This document shows positions 32,300 through 42,048 of a stretch of 64,000 nt of DNA, one piece after another (position 1 is the stretch's first letter; each line of letters begins with the position of its first letter). A program made the translations under genes and the position numbers. The notes beneath the pieces are model-generated. The model made no database searches, had not been told where the DNA came from, and was given only the letters and a program-made list of their open reading frames with translations. Origin of the DNA: Chlorops oryzae (Eukaryota; Arthropoda; Insecta; Diptera; Chloropidae); the NCBI GenBank assembly GCA_020466095.1, contig CM035807.1, positions 76,352,004 to 76,416,003 of the forward strand. The letters are read 5' to 3'.

Positions 32300-33295
32300 A
32301 TGCCTTTATTCTCAGATCTGGCTAAGTCAATCGGTTCCTATATATCGAAGGCCTTAGCCTACCGGTTTCGGACGACGGGCGAAACCATAAAAAAGGGCTC
32401 GGGATTTTCAGGATGGCGCGACTATTACAACAATTTAAAGGTTAGACAAGAGAAGAGCGACAGGCCGGATGAGTCCGAAATACCAGAGAAATTCCCTACC
32501 ATAAGAAATGAGAGCTTTAAAAAAAATATGAAAACTGGTATCGTGCGATGTTATTCGTCGGCGCGTTTGGCAAGTGACGAGAAAACTTCAATACCCACGG
32601 GCATGCGATACGCCCGATTGCTGAGCATGAATGCATGTCAGCGAGTGCCTTTGTTATCCTCACTTTTTCGTCTATCGAAACGATGGAAATGTGGCCGGGA
32701 GAACTGCGAGGATACGTGCAATTGGCCGCTTTGCCCACCGGGCAATACGCGATGGTTTCAGAAACCGCAAATGTTCAACATCTACAAAGCATACTGGGAT
32801 GAGAGAAAGGACATTTGCTGTGACGATCCATGCATATGGGCAAATCCGAGATTCGATGACATTTATGAGACCAGAACCTGTAAGAAGGAACGTATATACC
32901 AACGGACATGGTGGGAGTGCCCACCACGGGTAGTGCGGAAAACAGTTTGCTGCTTGAACGAAGCAAAGCCACCGGAGTTCTGTAAACGACCGAAAAAGGA
33001 GCGACCACCAACTGCGTGTGAGCTGCCCTGCGACCTTGGAAACTATAAATGCCGTGTCATCGAAATGCCTTGCTGCTGTCCCAGGCGAAAGAATTTGAGA
33101 TGCAGGCCGTTATTGAGGAAAGAATTGGACTGCAAGCGATTCTGTACTCCATACCCGTCGTTCTCGGAATGTGCTAGAAGCAAACTTAGGACTGGACCGC
33201 CCAAAGAATGTAGATGTTTAGCCCCGGTCGGCATGTGCGAATACTACAACTACTGGCGCTATCGATTCGCCCACCGGACCGAGGGCTGTGTATAG
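32300..33295 (+). CDS. DUF1431-type cysteine-rich protein G, 331 aa
   Basis: The longest of the cluster. ATG at 32300; the frame continues upstream for 16 codons only from a GTG and reads as poly-phenylalanine leader, so it is not used. It has an N-terminal extension of about 125 residues not present in A or B: MPLFSDLAKSIGSYISKALA (amphipathic, presequence-like), then KKGSGFSGW, a charged stretch, and RCYSSARLASDE (83-94). The conserved part starts at CGRENC (131-136), then CNWPLC (140-145), YKAYW (162-166), PRFDDIYE (183-190), IYQRTWWECPP (199-209), CKRPKKERPPTAC (228-240), CCCPRR (258-263), and PYPSFSEC...ECRC...MC (284-313). Subgroup with A and B by CGRENC, but its TWWECPPRV resembles F. 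AATAAA at about 33497. Function unknown. Confidence 0.85.
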   Translation: MPLFSDLAKSIGSYISKALAYRFRTTGETIKKGSGFSGWRDYYNNLKVRQEKSDRPDESEIPEKFPTIRNESFKKNMKTGIVRCYSSARLASDEKTSIPTGMRYARLLSMNACQRVPLLSSLFRLSKRWKCGRENCEDTCNWPLCPPGNTRWFQKPQMFNIYKAYWDERKDICCDDPCIWANPRFDDIYETRTCKKERIYQRTWWECPPRVVRKTVCCLNEAKPPEFCKRPKKERPPTACELPCDLGNYKCRVIEMPCCCPRRKNLRCRPLLRKELDCKRFCTPYPSFSECARSKLRTGPPKECRCLAPVGMCEYYNYWRYRFAHRTEGCV

Positions 33296-33752
33296 GGCTT
33301 CAAGGTGACGTTCAATTCGCCATATTTGGGGAAAATTGATAAATTCAAGTACTCGTTCGAAAATTCTTGTCTCGCTTTTTTGCATATGAAATTAGACCTC
33401 CGTGGAGCTGACAAACATTCATGTTAAAAATTTTTACATTTTTTGGTTCTTTTAAGAATATAAAAACAATTTTTATTGTATAAAGTTATTGCTTTGAAAT
33501 AAAAACCATACAGGACGAATTAAATCGTGCACATTTGAATTTAATTAAAAACGAGTCAATTATCTGGAAAATTGCACCTTCATGAGCGGCAATATGAAAG
33601 AAAATTAAAAATTGCTCGCATCGCAACGGAAAGATAAGAATGTCTATTTATACACTTGTTCGTACAGTAACGGACGGATGATTGTGTCCACCAAATATGC
33701 CCCGGGATCCATTCTACTCGAACACGAAATCTGAGTGGAACGCATAACAATC
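33296..33752. other. 3' region of gene G
   Basis: Untranslated sequence with AATAAA near 33497; nothing else recognised. Confidence 0.5.
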
Positions 33753-34345
33753 GGGCCCATTACAGTAGTCGCCGTCGACGCAAAAAATAGACGAAGCGAC
33801 AGATTCGTATTACAGTAGTCGCCGTCGACGCAATATTGTCGTTGGCGTCACTAAATACCTAATACCGTAGTCGCCGCGGCAGTTGTCGTTTTCTTTCGCT
33901 ACTTATTTTGATGACGACTAGCAGGCGAGCTGTGCGATAAAAGTAAAAAAATTAAAATTAATTACACTCAATAGTGAGCCAGCTTGAAAAGAACCCACGT
34001 TTGGCAAGAGGTTAGCGAAAAGAAAATATTCCTAGCAATTTTAAGGAAGAATGGGAAGTTATTTCGTAAAAAATGAATTCACCTGGTCCTCCTGTGCAAA
34101 CTTAAAACATCCATTCTTTGTCATAAATTTCTGCTCTGAACATTACTTGGATTTCCATAATTTTCGCTTGAGCTTTCCAAATTTTTTTGTTCTTAAAACT
34201 GTCTCACACAAATTTTCATGAGATTTGTTCTATTTTCCGAATTAAAAAAAAGTGTTACCAATTTCATTTAAAATTAGTCGTCGTCGTCTCGACTTAGTAC
34301 CGTAATAGCTATTAAGGGGCGAAGCGACGGCTACCGTCATAGACC
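33753..34345. mobile_element. ~593-bp element with 25-bp imperfect inverted repeats
   Basis: Left end gggcccattacagtagtcgc, right end (reverse complement) gggtctatgacggtagccgt. The left part repeats ttacagtagtcgccgtcg exactly at about 33760 and 33809 and again degenerately at 33871. No ORF. Adjacent (about 34436-34600) is another fragment of the foldback family (ctccgcggaaaaaggaagta). Confidence 0.5.
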
Positions 34346-34599
34346 CGAATAACCACAACAACTTATAGCGAACATCCGACACTCGAGCAAGAATCGTTCG
34401 AATCTGAGGAAGTCTTTGTTCGAGTCGAACTCCAGAGTAAGGGCCCAAACCCTTTTCTAAAGGAGCACTCCTCTAAATTTTTTCCCGAGGAATTTTTCTC
34501 CGCGGAAAAAGGAAGTATTCTAAGCGTAAAAAGAATGTGATGAAATCCTCAGGGTAAAATTCGCTGGGAATATTTAGAATCCGCCTGATTAATTAAAGA

Positions 34600-35492
34600 C
34601 TACTGAGAGAGTTGATTCTAAGGTTTTAGACAATCATCTTTTGTGTGAATTCGGAACAACTTACAATTCAATACATTATAATTTTTTTTTTTTTTTGTAA
34701 ATCTTTGTCCTTAATCATGTGCCCAACACTGTAGATATGTCTTTCGTTAGGCACCCACAACCTCATTTGTATTGAGACATTTGTCGATTTGTCATTTGAA
34801 GCGCTGACAAATGTTTGAGATTTTCGCACAAATCATGAGAAAAGTATGCGCCATAAAAATAAATTTAAGAAAAATTATTTTCGAAAAGCTTGTATAGTTA
34901 GTTGCAAAACAATTGTATAATTTTTAAAGAATTTTTTGGCGGATTTTTTTTGACTATTTTTTAAAGAGAAACGTGTCCATTCAACCAGTTAAGTAATATT
35001 TGATAATCTCTTTAGATTTCTTGATTGTCTAATCTAAAAACAGAATGAATTTCGAATGGATGAAAAGGTTTTTTAAGCGAAATTTTTGCATCATTTATCC
35101 TAGGGGCTAGATAAGGAAGCAGTAACCTTTCCAGTTATGACTTTTATAATAAAAGTAATAAGAAAACGATTAGTTTTGGACTCAAATATTCGGTTTGGCT
35201 ATACGATTACGGACGAGCATAGGAAAGGAACATCTGACTAGTTTGATGATTCTGAGTATCGAAAGCGACATATTAAAAAGCTTTTCTTTCGAAAATCACA
35301 TTGAAGTATTCGCTAGGAAAAAATCGAAAAAGTTTATGTGGGTTGAAAAGACGTTGATTAAAAATATATTTTATGAAAACTGCTAAATAAACAAAATTTT
35401 AACGTTGAAAATTCTTTTTGTTCTTATAATTGATAAACTTTCTAGAAACACATTTGCTGCTATTGTTTGAAACCCCAGAAACCTTAATTCTT
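34600..35492. other. Intergenic stretch, no gene seen
   Basis: AT-rich. A block gcagtaacctttccagttat near 35120 resembles one near 25434, both next to foldback-family fragments, so that element may be longer than the arms suggest. Confidence 0.35.
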
Positions 35493-35610
35493 ACGGGCAT
35501 GTGACAGAAATCGAATACGACAGAAAACGTTCGATTTCGGTTAAATTTTCATACAAATGTAAGCGAAATCGAACGTTTTCTGTCGTATTCGATTTCTGTC
35601 ACATGCCCGT
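35493..35610. repeat. Perfect palindrome, 47-bp arms
   Basis: acgggcatgtgacagaaatc ... gatttctgtcacatgcccgt, arms of about 47 bp with no mismatch I can see around a ~24-bp loop (ttaaattttcatacaaatg). A tiny MITE or the hairpin end of one. Confidence 0.85.
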
Positions 35611-35876
35611 TAATATTTTAGACTAAAATATTATCATACTTTTTTACTAAGCTGCGGCAAACCGTCAGAAATGCCGCGTGAAATTTCTGTCAGGAATTTT
35701 CTGAAGCTTTTTCTGTATGGAGTTTTTCATTCTTAGCCGAACTGACGCCTTAGCTTAAAGGTTGAGATACATTTTTTTGCATAAATTTGGGGAAAAATAT
35801 TATTAAAGTATAAATTTTGGATCATTCCATGTTCAACCCATGCAATTTGTGATATTTGAGCTTTTGTATGCATATG

Positions 35877-36098
35877 CCCAGCGGCCAATAGTGCCTACCA
35901 CCTACAAAGTGTACGAGACTGTAAGCGACCTGCCTATTAATAGCTTACAAAGTGTACGAGATTGTTTGCAACTTACCTACCAATAGCTTACTTTATGTGA
36001 TAAGTACTAGGATGATATATGAGGTCGTATGCACTACCGCTTATGGCCCACAAAATTTGTTGCAGTTCATCGCGCCTGTAAGCCGCATTTTGGCAGGT
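35877..36098 (+). mobile_element. MITE family copy 1 (CCCAGCGG ends)
   Basis: Starts cccagcggccaatagtgcct and contains the repeated block acaaagtgtacgaga, then ggtcgtatgcactaccgc. A second, longer copy lies inverted at 43374-43654. Noncoding. Confidence 0.65.
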
Positions 36099-36329
36099 AG
36101 GTGCATCAACAAAGAAGTGGTTTCATTTTAAATTGTTTTATTTTTCTGTGCTTGGTTTACTTTCTGCTGGATTTTTCTCATAGTTATGTAGGTATTTTTA
36201 GGTCATATGGTCAACCTGACTTTAAAGAACCTATAAAATCCAATATTTTAACCGTTTAATCATAAGCCCTTTCAACCTGCTGGTGTAGGTAGCAAGGTCC
36301 CAGGACGATCTGCTCGCGGGAGGCTGTGA

Positions 36330-37559
36330 AGGACTGTCACATAAAATAACTGTCATTTTGTTTTTAGGCTATTTATGCCTAAATGAAGCATTAATATTGC
36401 AGATTCAAAAAAATATACTCATTAGTATAATAAAAGAGCTACTGAAAAGATGTCAACTCAACAAGAAGAAATGCGGAAAGCAATTATTTACAAATACCTG
36501 GAAAATCCAAACACCACGTACAAAAAGATCGCTAAGGAAGTTGGCGTGTGCGTAAAAACTGTCGGAAGGCCCGTAAAACGATACAAACAGCTTACCCCGT
36601 TATCAAAAACACCAGTCTCAGGGAGAAAAAGTGGTCCAACGAACAAAGAAGCCAGGCACTTCGGTTCGTGATATGGCAGCAAAAGCGGGAAAATCGAAGT
36701 CAACTGTGCAACAGATTAAAAAGTGTTACAACCTTAGGAGCTATAAAGTACAAAAAGTACCCGATAGGTTAGAAGAAAAGACTCAGAAGCCAAGAGGAGG
36801 GCTCGAAATCTGTATCGCGAATACCTGCCAAAATTTGATTGCGTGATCACGGACGATGAAACGTATTGCAAAGCGGATTTCAAGCAGTTACCTGGACACT
36901 GATATTATACTGCGGTTAAAAAGGGTGGAGTATCCTCTAAATTATCTACAAAAAATTATACCAAATTTCCAAAGTATTACATGGTTTGGCAAGCCATTCG
37001 CAAATGTGGCCGACTAGGTAAGGTAATTGTGACAGATCGCACCATCAACACCGGAATTTACATCAGAGAGTATCTGGAGTGGCGTTTGCAGCCTTTTATA
37101 CGTCAGCACCAAGGTTTAGTACTATTTTGGCCTAGCCTAGCAACATCTCACTAGGCCCATAGAACGATGGATTGGTACCAAGCCAACAATGTCACTGTGG
37201 TACTAAGAGAAGCAAATCCTCCGAATTGCCCCGATCTTCGACCAATCGCATGATATTGGGCTTTAATTAAAACGAAATCTTAAGAAGACCAAACAAACTG
37301 CGAAAAATATTGAAATATTTCGACATAAATCGCGTCGGGCATACACTAAAGTCAACGAAAGGTCGGTCAAAAGCCTAATGAAGGACCTTAATCAAAAACT
37401 TCACAATTTTCTTTATTTTTTTAGTGTATCTAAAATTTTGATTTATGTTCAAATGTTCCTTTAATAATAAACTTTAACAATTTTTATAAAAATATCAATG
37501 GTTTTCGTAATAAAAAAAATAAAAAAGAACAAAATGACAGTTTTTTCTAGGACAGTCCT
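36330..37559 (+). mobile_element. Tc1/mariner-superfamily element, DD37E-type, inactive, 1230 bp
   Basis: Terminal inverted repeats: left aggactgtcacataaaataa then ctgtcattttg; right the inverse, caaaatgacag...gacagtcct, about 35 bp with mismatches. Flanks GA and TA fit a mutated TA target duplication. The transposase reads in broken frames on the plus strand from ATG 36450: an HTH-rich N-terminus (73 codons to a stop, with YKKIAKEVGV), a second segment in another frame (VRDMAAKAGKSKSTVQQIK), then VITDDETYCKADF, MVWQAIR, FWPSLATSH and ANPPNCPDLRPIAYWALIK with stops. The first catalytic Asp is visible; the second and the final Glu positions read Ser and Ala. Their spacing is 37 residues, the DD37E form described from mosquitoes. 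Confidence 0.8.
36450..37290 (+). pseudogene. Mariner-type transposase pseudogene
   Basis: Coding relic inside the element. At least two frameshifts and three in-frame stops (for example the stop after FWPSLATSH, where a Tyr is expected), and both later catalytic acids are changed, so no active enzyme can be made. Confidence 0.75.
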
Positions 37560-39174
37560 TAGCACAGTTATGTCCAAAAAAGTCGTAAAACAAAAACGTT
37601 TCCGAAAAAGTCATAACGCCGTAAAATGATTTGAATGTCTCGATTTCCAAATTATTTTGGTGAAGATCATGTGTTCGAATTTTCAAGATTCTAAAGTAAT
37701 TGCATATTTAGTGAAAATTTGACAAAATTCGAAAGAAATTATTCCAAGACACACATTATCCATCGAAATAATTACTTCCTTGTTTATTTAAAAAAAAGAA
37801 TTCAAATCGAAAATTGTAATTCACAGCTAATACGAAATCCTAATACTAATCGAATCCGAAGAAGAATGCTCTTGAATGATTTATGAAAAAACAATTTCTT
37901 TTTCGGTTCGATTTTATTTATTATTTCTTGAAGCTAAACCGAATGGAAAAACGCCGTCGCGCATTGTACACCAGCGCGAGTATGTTTTCATTTTCATTAG
38001 GAGGAAGGTTAAATGTTGGACGTGATTGTTTTTATTATTTCGTTCATTGCCATGATGGAACTTTGAGAGATCTTCGCTTTGTATGATGGATGATCGAGCT
38101 GACGAACTCAGCAATGGTGGTTTGTCTATTTCAGAGAAGCGATTTTATACCTCGTGCTTTTGCTTTTAACTTGCTATAAAGAACTAAAAATATATGGCCA
38201 AAAAGTGTATAGTGGATTTTGACGGAAAACACAAAAGAGAAAAAAAAAAAAAATATCCCCGAGAAATGCAAAAAAAAAAGAAAGAGAAAAATAATAATAA
38301 TAAATCAACAAACATTAGCGGCCAAGTGCCGACATAGGTGAATGTAAGAGTACTTAGTTGCCTCATATACGTTCGTACGTACATATCTTATTTTTACGTT
38401 CAGATATAATTATCATGTACATGACTGTATGGTGGCTCGGCTGTGTGAGAACAATGCTACTGCTGCTGGGCATCCCCTCAGAAGGTGGGTGAAATTCTCT
38501 ATGGACGCCGCATACTGCATGCTAGATGATTTTCAAATTTTTTGTGACATTTGATGGACTTCCAAATGTAATTATGAGTGTAATTATCGAAAATTACGAG
38601 TTTCGCAATACAAAGCGAATGTATGTTTGTCGCATCTGCTCGTTCAAATGTTTGTCAGAGCTTCCACAAAGCGATTCATTCTATTAATTAGTTATTTTCA
38701 ATGCGACAGAGACACAATCTCACGTTCTCTTTGAAATAACATAAAGGAGGAAATTATCATTTTAATGCCAGACTTACACCTTTTGGCAATCGCTAAGCAA
38801 TGTTGATGTACGAAATAAAGAAGACAAAGCTGCTGACGAAATAATATTCAAGTGAATAGAGGGATCTTTGATCCCCCAACTGTCGACTACCACCACAAAA
38901 GATGCATGGTTACCTTTAATTTTGTTAAATAATTCAGCTTTGATTTCATACTTTTTATACATAATATAAAATGTCTCCCTTTCTTTACAGAGCTTTAGTG
39001 ACTTTAGTGAGAAGATTGGGGGAAAATTGGGGCTCTAGCGAGTAGTCCTCGAGTATAGGAAAAAGAAATAGTGCACAGACAGTAGAGATTGACTAGTGAC
39101 ATGGTAAACGAGACGTCTACAGTTCCATTTTGCTTTAACGTTAATCTAATAGCGTAGCAAACTTTGAATTAGAT
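37560..39174. other. Intergenic stretch, no gene seen
   Basis: AT-rich DNA with A-rich runs at about 38235-38300; nothing recognised. Confidence 0.45.
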
Positions 39175-39315
39175 GACTCGTTAGTGTGATGGAAGAGTGT
39201 TGGCTTAGCAATCTGAAGGGCTCGAGTTCGATCGCTGTCGCAGGCGAAAAAAATGTGGAAACTTCAAAAAATAGGAAAAATTTAAAATAAAATACAAGGC
39301 TTGTCTGGCTCCGCC
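39175..39315 (+). mobile_element. SINE-like element with tRNA-derived head (copy 1)
   Basis: tagtgtgatgg (A-box-like, 39182) and gagttcgatcg (B-box-like, 39224) at tRNA spacing, followed by caggcgaaaaaaatgtgg and an A-rich tail. The block aatctgaagggctcgagttc is shared with the copy at 40456. It does not fold as an intact tRNA. Confidence 0.45.
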
Positions 39316-39462
39316 AATGATGCAATAAATCATGTCTCAGAACTTCGCACATAAACTTTTTCAAAGATTTCTATAAATTTAGAACCTTTTTTAATTTACG
39401 AGACAATACCTTGGAGCACTCCAATCTTTTACAGTGAACGAAACCCAATGTTAGTATTCTCT

Positions 39463-39612
39463 GTTTTATGACTCTTCATGAGGAGGAGAAAATGGTCATC
39501 ACGCGTGGCACATTCTAAACGCTCGACAAACCAAAATCAGGATTCATTAATACACTCAGGATAAAGATCATTCTGAATGGCAAGGGTAAAATGTTGGACT
39601 ATAGTGAACTCT
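39463..39612 (+). pseudogene. Degenerate copy of troponin C exon 2 start
   Basis: Aligned by eye with 42194-42345: aggagaaaatggtcatca against acgagaaaatggacatca, then aaaatcaggattcatt identical (16 bp), acactc.gg.taaaga.cattctgaa, and gggt.aaatgtt. The match continues to the left of the exon into intron sequence (tatgactcttcatg against tgtgactttccagg), so this is a DNA-level duplicate and not a retrocopy. It has stops and lost the splice acceptor. Confidence 0.75.
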
Positions 39613-39831
39613 CTTAACTCTTTAGAGGCGTATAAATATGTACCCATGTATGTGCTTTAAGCTATAAAAATAGATTTCAGACACAATTTCCTTTCAATAT
39701 CTGCACTGAGCGAAAACTACGGTTGTGTAATTTACAACGATTCGTAGTATACTACGACCGTAGTTATTTTAGAGCAAAACTGTAGTACGGACGTATTCAA
39801 ACATGATTTTAACAGCCATGCGTATTCCTTA

Positions 39832-40358
39832 TAGCATGTTTCCACATAGTGCATTAACTATATGCATTAAAGTTAACGCATATAGTTAATCACTGTCGTT
39901 TCCACTTGTGAACTGTGCATTAACTAATCAGCTGATTTCGTTGGAAGCTACTGTAAAGAAAGTGAAATATTGCCCTCTCTTAAATTTTGCTAGATATAAA
40001 CGATATATATGTTTATTTTACAATCTTCATTTGATTTCAATGTGTGAAAAAGCTTAAATAAATTTACTTACGCCTTGGACTTTCCATTTTCAATTTGACT
40101 TTTATTTCAGCAGTTCTTTTAATTTGACAGAACGGTTGTTATTTTACGTAGGTACTTTTCCATTGAGGGTTGAAATTTTTCGTACTTTTTGCAAAAAAAG
40201 TCGAAGTGCAACCATGCTCTTTTAACTGCGTTAAATTTTAATGCATGCATTATTGAGGTGATTAACTTGACATTTTTGTATGGGTAATCAAATTTTTAAT
40301 CATGCGTTAACGAGTTAATGCAGGTAATTGAGTTAATGCACTATGTGGAAACATGCTA
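39832..40358. mobile_element. Harbinger-like MITE, 527 bp, TTA duplication
   Basis: Perfect 28-bp inverted repeats beginning tagcatgtttccacatagtg and ending cactatgtggaaacatgcta. Flanked by TTA on both sides (39829-39831 and 40359-40361), the 3-bp duplication typical of PIF/Harbinger. Subterminal regions are dense in ttaatgca and its inverse. No ORF. Confidence 0.8.
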
Positions 40359-40455
40359 TTAGGAGCAAATTTCTTTACACACGTATTTAAAAAACTTCTA
40401 TCAAAAACACGTAAAATAGTTTTCATTTGACATATTTAGTCCACGCGAATTAGAT

Positions 40456-40545
40456 TTCTCCGTGGCGTACGGGTAGCGTATTCGCTCAGCAATCCGAAGG
40501 GCTCGGGTTCAAATCCTACAGCAGGCGAATGAAATGTGTTAAAAA
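40456..40545 (+). mobile_element. SINE-like element with tRNA-derived head (copy 2)
   Basis: tggcgtacggg (40463) fits the pol III A box, gggttcaaatcc (40505) the B box with one mismatch, spaced about 40 bp. Followed by gcaggcgaatgaaatgtg as in copy 1. On the opposite strand at 40808-40819 a further B-box-like gggttcgatccc occurs, perhaps a third, inverted head. No intact cloverleaf. Confidence 0.45.
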
Positions 40546-41595
40546 TGGGAATTTTTAAAGTAAGTGGAAAAATATTAAAGAAAAAAAAGACATCTAGAAT
40601 TAAAAATCAAGCTTACCCCAATCGTATAAATTGGAGAGAAGAGAGAGCCCCATCCATCCCGGCTTTCCAAAATATATTTTTTTTGTTTTTGCATAAAATG
40701 TTAGTTTTAAAACTTTTTATTCTGTAAGGCTTTTAAATATTATATACCTAAATTTTATGTTATTATTTGTAAAAAAAAAAAATAAAAAAAATTACGCTTG
40801 TCTGACCGGGATCGAACCCACCGACTTGGGATTTGCTGCTACTTTCTATTTAAACTTTTTTACTACGCTTTTGGTTATTTTAACTACGTCCGTTAATAGA
40901 GCCAAATCATTTGCTGTTCGCAGTTAAATTAACTACGTTTTTGTTATTTTTACTACGATTTTTAGCTCAGTGTGGTTATAAAATTCGTTCTAACTCGATA
41001 TACTGTCTTCGGGGTTTTCCCGAACTAAACTAAACGAACTAAAATTAAAAAACTCTTATTTGGTCTCTCTGCAGTCCTCTATTGAAGGAACTTTCATCCA
41101 TGTTTCAATAAAAAAAAAAGAACATGCCAATAACTCTTCGATAAGTACGATCAATTTTTGCTCAATAAATTTTATACATTCGATGAGCTCCATTGATGAA
41201 AATTTACGATTTCGATTGCGATTTTTTCCCTGAAATTGAATTTACACTATATTTTTATATGCACATACATACATATTTAATATGTATATGCACACATTTC
41301 CCCATATAGCGCTGCACATGTCATTGTTTCGTGGAAGTGACGTACCAAAGCGAGAACCAAAACCAAAAAAAAGAAAAAAAAAGAAAGGAATCTTTTTTGA
41401 TCTTTGTTGATCATTATCATCACCACAATCGGACAGTTGATGAAGAACAGTAGCCGAAAGAATTCCAATGCGTTCATCTTTTTTCGGATTTGTTAATAAA
41501 GCATTTCGAAAGCGATTAGTAGTTGCCGAGATCTGAGAACTACTATCAAGCCTAAGCTAAAGTACATGGTCTAAAATAGAGGCTATGAAAATTCT

Positions 41596-41752
41596 ATGGG
41601 CTCAGAAACTGGCTAGCTAGTTGGCTAGCTGGCTCGCTGGCTGGCTGGATTGTTCAATGGATACTTAGTATAAAGCTCACACAATCATCCGCGTACCAAC
41701 AAACAAACAAACAAACAAACGAACGAACGAACGAACGAATGAAAAAACAAAC
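41596..41752. repeat. Simple repeats (GGCT)n and (CAAA)n/(CGAA)n
   Basis: ggctagct/ggctggct repeats at about 41610-41650 and caaa/cgaa tetranucleotides at 41700-41745, in the upstream region of troponin C. Confidence 0.85.
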
Positions 41753-41886
41753 GCGTATGCGCATTATGGATCGAATGGACCGTGAGGTCCACTCGACAAA
41801 TTCCTCAATCACAAGCAGTGATCGTTCGGCCGATCGGTCGCTTGGCGGAGTGTGGCAGACGAAAAATGAAAATCATTCAATTATAT

Positions 41887-41924
41887 TATAAATATTGATT
41901 TTTCCTGATTTTGTGGCTTAGTTC
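41887..41924 (+). promoter_or_regulatory. Candidate TATA-Inr core promoter of troponin C
   Basis: TATAAATA at 41887 and an initiator-like ttagttc at 41918-41924, about 33 bp apart, leave a 5' leader of roughly 130 bp to the ATG at 42049. Spacing is right; no transcript evidence. Confidence 0.4.
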
Positions 41925-42048
41925 TCAAACGAAACTCGGTGTCGACGGAACCTAACGACGAGTGGAAAATTCCTTAAACGTTTTTTAAGGGTAGCATAAT
42001 CCGTGATTGATTTCCCGTGATCTGTGAGAAAGAACAAATTTAATAAAA

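Larger units (their letters stand above)
39704..40975. mobile_element. Composite element with CACTGAGC ends, carrying nested insertions
   Basis: Left gcactgagcgaaaactacgg, right (inverted) cacactgagctaaaaatcgt; subterminal actacg motifs recur in both orientations at each end. Between them lie the 527-bp MITE and the tRNA-like sequences listed separately. Subtracting the MITE leaves about 745 bp. No transposase. Confidence 0.5.

Noticed and set aside
40456..40530. Functional tRNA gene
   Set aside because: A- and B-box-like sequences are present, but acceptor and anticodon stems do not pair and there is no T-run terminator at the right place.
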